The position numbers and the translations under genes were made by a program. This document shows, in pieces, positions 62,645 through 64,000 of a stretch of 64,000 nt of DNA. The stretch is from contig NZ_CP017183.1 of NCBI RefSeq assembly GCF_001729785.1, forward strand, positions 2,170,001 through 2,234,000. The letters are read 5' to 3'. How positions within the stretch are numbered: position 1 is the first letter of the stretch; each line of letters starts with the position of its first letter. This DNA is from Enterobacter hormaechei subsp. xiangfangensis (GTDB taxonomy: Bacteria; Pseudomonadota; Gammaproteobacteria; Enterobacterales; Enterobacteriaceae). The notes under the pieces were generated by a model. That model was not told the origin of the DNA, searched no databases, and saw nothing but the letters and a program-made list of their open reading frames with translations.

Positions 62645-62971
62645 TTTGTTTGTAGCGAGTATGTTAGGTGACGAGAATGTTATTTCTGTCCACATTGTGC
62701 CATATAGGTGCGGATTTTTAACATTTCGAGCTAAATAGGGTTGGTCACGACGAGACGAAAGCGTAAATATCGTCAACAACGTCTGTGCTGTTTAGGCGGG
62801 GCGATGTCATTGCGGAGGGTGCCATCAGGCAACGGGATGTCAGGGTATTGAGGGACCAGCGAGAGGTGGAAAACACAGCTGCGGAACTATCTTGTCGATG
62901 TTTTCTTAAGAACATACTCTGATTGAGAAAGCGTTCAGTTCCACAAAAATGCTGTTTCTCCACCCTGGGAA
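62645..62971. other. Intergenic region, no supported gene
   Basis: Holds the upstream region of the membrane protein and the end of the small secreted protein gene. An open frame on the minus strand (62745-62963) has atypical composition and no ribosome site, so it is not called. No clear promoter, terminator or repeat stands out. Confidence 0.5.
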
Positions 62972-63283
62972 TTATTTTTCTTCTTTGTACTCACCTTTTG
63001 ATTTCAGTTTATCTCTAACCAGGTTGGCGCAACTGGTTGCATTCTGTAAACTCAGGTCGTTTACAATAGAAGAACGAGATTTTAAAACTTCGTTGTAAGC
63101 TTCTTTAACTTTCGGACTGACTGTTGCAGCAAAACTATCTGGTGGGAAGTTACCCAAAGGTTCTTTATCACCGCTTAAGGCCTTAGCACAAGCATTATTA
63201 ATTTGGTCATCAATGCTTAATTGATTAGCGATAGCTGATAACGAAAAAGATAAAACCAAAGAGGCGAGAACAATTCTTTTCAT
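62972..63283 (-). CDS. Small secreted protein of unknown function
   Basis: A 103-residue protein with a clean signal peptide (MKRIVLASLVLSFSLSAIAN) and an AAGGA ribosome site. The mature part is helical, with two cysteines (NNACAKAL and ATSCANLV) that could form a disulfide, and a lysine-rich tail (KSKGEYKEEK). I do not recognise the family. Periplasmic location is likely. Composition is AT-rich like its surroundings. Confidence 0.65.
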   Translation of the reverse strand: MKRIVLASLVLSFSLSAIANQLSIDDQINNACAKALSGDKEPLGNFPPDSFAATVSPKVKEAYNEVLKSRSSIVNDLSLQNATSCANLVRDKLKSKGEYKEEK

Positions 63284-63681
63284 ACTTAGTCATTCCTTAA
63301 TGATGAAGCGTTGTGATCCGAATTCAATATGTAAAACCCAATTGTGATAGTAATATTTATCAGAGTGTATAAAAATTCTTTTGGATAAACCGGATCAGGA
63401 CCAGTTTCAGCAATGTTTTCTGTCCGAACATGCTGCACCCGACTTATTTTGTTTACTACAGGCTAAATGTTATCAAAGATAAATATATCCAACAGCATTA
63501 GTCTATTCTTTTTCGTATTCTTATGATACCTACGTTCTTTAGTGGGGGTTAGTGTGATTGCACAAGTCTTTTAAAGTAGGATTTTTAAGAAAGAATGATG
63601 ATGTATGACTTCATCGGTAGCACACTTGCATTACACTCAATAACAAGAACAACCAACACGTTAATTTTTAAGGGACAGTGC
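63284..63681. other. AT-rich divergent promoter region
   Basis: 398 bases between divergent genes. It must hold promoters for the small secreted protein gene and for the gene entering at 63682. There are T-rich runs near 63506-63512 and 63568-63585, but no promoter or palindrome I can defend. Confidence 0.5.
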
Positions 63682-64000
63682 ATGGCTGCAATGGATTTAT
63701 CCAAAATGGGCACTGCCAAAGTGGTGCTGAATACCAGTGATTGCAATCAGATAGTTATAGAAAAGTGGCCTGTCAGCGATGTTGAGTGGGCCTTTTATCT
63801 CTACGCGGCAACAGAGCTTAATCAGGCAGGGATTGCTACGCCAACGCTTTTGTCTGCTGATGCCACCTTACGCAAGTTAAGACTGGAGTATATTCCTTAT
63901 AAGGTTGATCAGACCGCTGTGGCAAACGATTATGCCATAGCTATGCTGGGGCGCCTGCATCGCTATCCTGCAAATTCTGAATGGCTCTATCATACGTATA
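63682..64000 (+). CDS. Start of a probable aminoglycoside/choline-kinase-type phosphotransferase
   Basis: The first 106 codons of a gene running off the window. An AAGGGACAG ribosome site lies before the ATG at 63682 (a second ATG is at 63691). The protein shows a kinase N-lobe-like pattern (VVLNTSDCNQIVIEKWP, a helix around EWAFYLYAATELNQAGIATPTLL, then LRLEYIP as a hinge and AMLGRLHRYP), reminiscent of APH-type phosphotransferases. The catalytic loop would lie beyond the window, so the call is tentative. Confidence 0.5.
   Translation, partial: MAAMDLSKMGTAKVVLNTSDCNQIVIEKWPVSDVEWAFYLYAATELNQAGIATPTLLSADATLRKLRLEYIPYKVDQTAVANDYAIAMLGRLHRYPANSEWLYHTY

Noticed and set aside
62745..62963. A 72-codon minus-strand open frame considered as a gene or transposase remnant.
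   Set aside because: No ribosome site, unusual amino-acid composition, no similarity I recognise and no terminal inverted repeats around it.

Overview
The window looks like chromosomal DNA of an Enterobacteriaceae member of the Enterobacter/Lelliottia/Leclercia group. PaaIJKXY, AzoR, HrpA, YdcF, AldA and CybB read as close relatives of the E. coli proteins and sit in the same relative order as around 31-32 min of the E. coli map. Genus and species cannot be fixed by eye. There are no rRNA genes, recognisable tRNA genes, insertion sequences or CRISPR arrays.

Layout. (1) 1-4402: distal end of the phenylacetate catabolic operon (paaI end, paaJ, paaK) followed by paaX and paaY, with a REP-type repeat and a PaaX-like operator between paaK and paaX. 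(2) 4445-8267: an IprA-like regulator divergent from a secreted alkylsulfatase (yjcS), then two small unknown genes. (3) 8527-14407: eight tightly overlapping genes (NTF2-like, SDR, FAD oxidoreductase, DUF1365, Cfa-like methyltransferase, DUF2878, chalcone-isomerase-like, DUF3833 lipoprotein), read here as an envelope lipid-modification operon. (4) 14404-18365: paired YdcZ-type membrane proteins with a divergent LysR regulator, then the two-gene oxygen-dependent methionine synthase MesD/MesX. (5) 18534-33918: mostly backbone genes (yaiL, an RluA-family gene, azoR, hrpA, ydcF, aldA, cybB) interrupted by an EmrAB/TolC-type efflux operon, then a DeoR regulator with a Gfo/Idh/MocA oxidoreductase. 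(6) 34500-57705: a type I secretion locus with a TolC-like outer-membrane protein, a 6017-residue BapA-like adhesin, an ABC exporter and an HlyD-type adaptor. (7) 57713-61842: an unknown winged-helix regulator, a LuxR-EAL protein and a ycgZ-ymgA-ariR operon, all plausible biofilm or c-di-GMP control genes, plus a DUF883-type protein. (8) 61843-64000: AT-rich accessory DNA with two unknown proteins and the start of a probable phosphotransferase.

How it fits together. The backbone carries accessory blocks between paaY and azoR, between hrpA and ydcF, and after cybB. The adhesin, its secretion machinery and the following regulators form about 27 kb whose common theme is surface attachment and c-di-GMP-linked control. 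The most interesting items are the lipid operon, whose Cfa-like enzyme lacks two residues that hold bicarbonate in E. coli Cfa, and the adhesin, whose roughly 100-residue domains are organised in a second-order repeat of six domains (1794-1797 bp).

Limits: family assignments come from reading the translations and from memory of E. coli homologues; no alignment or database search was run. Regulatory sites are motif readings only.
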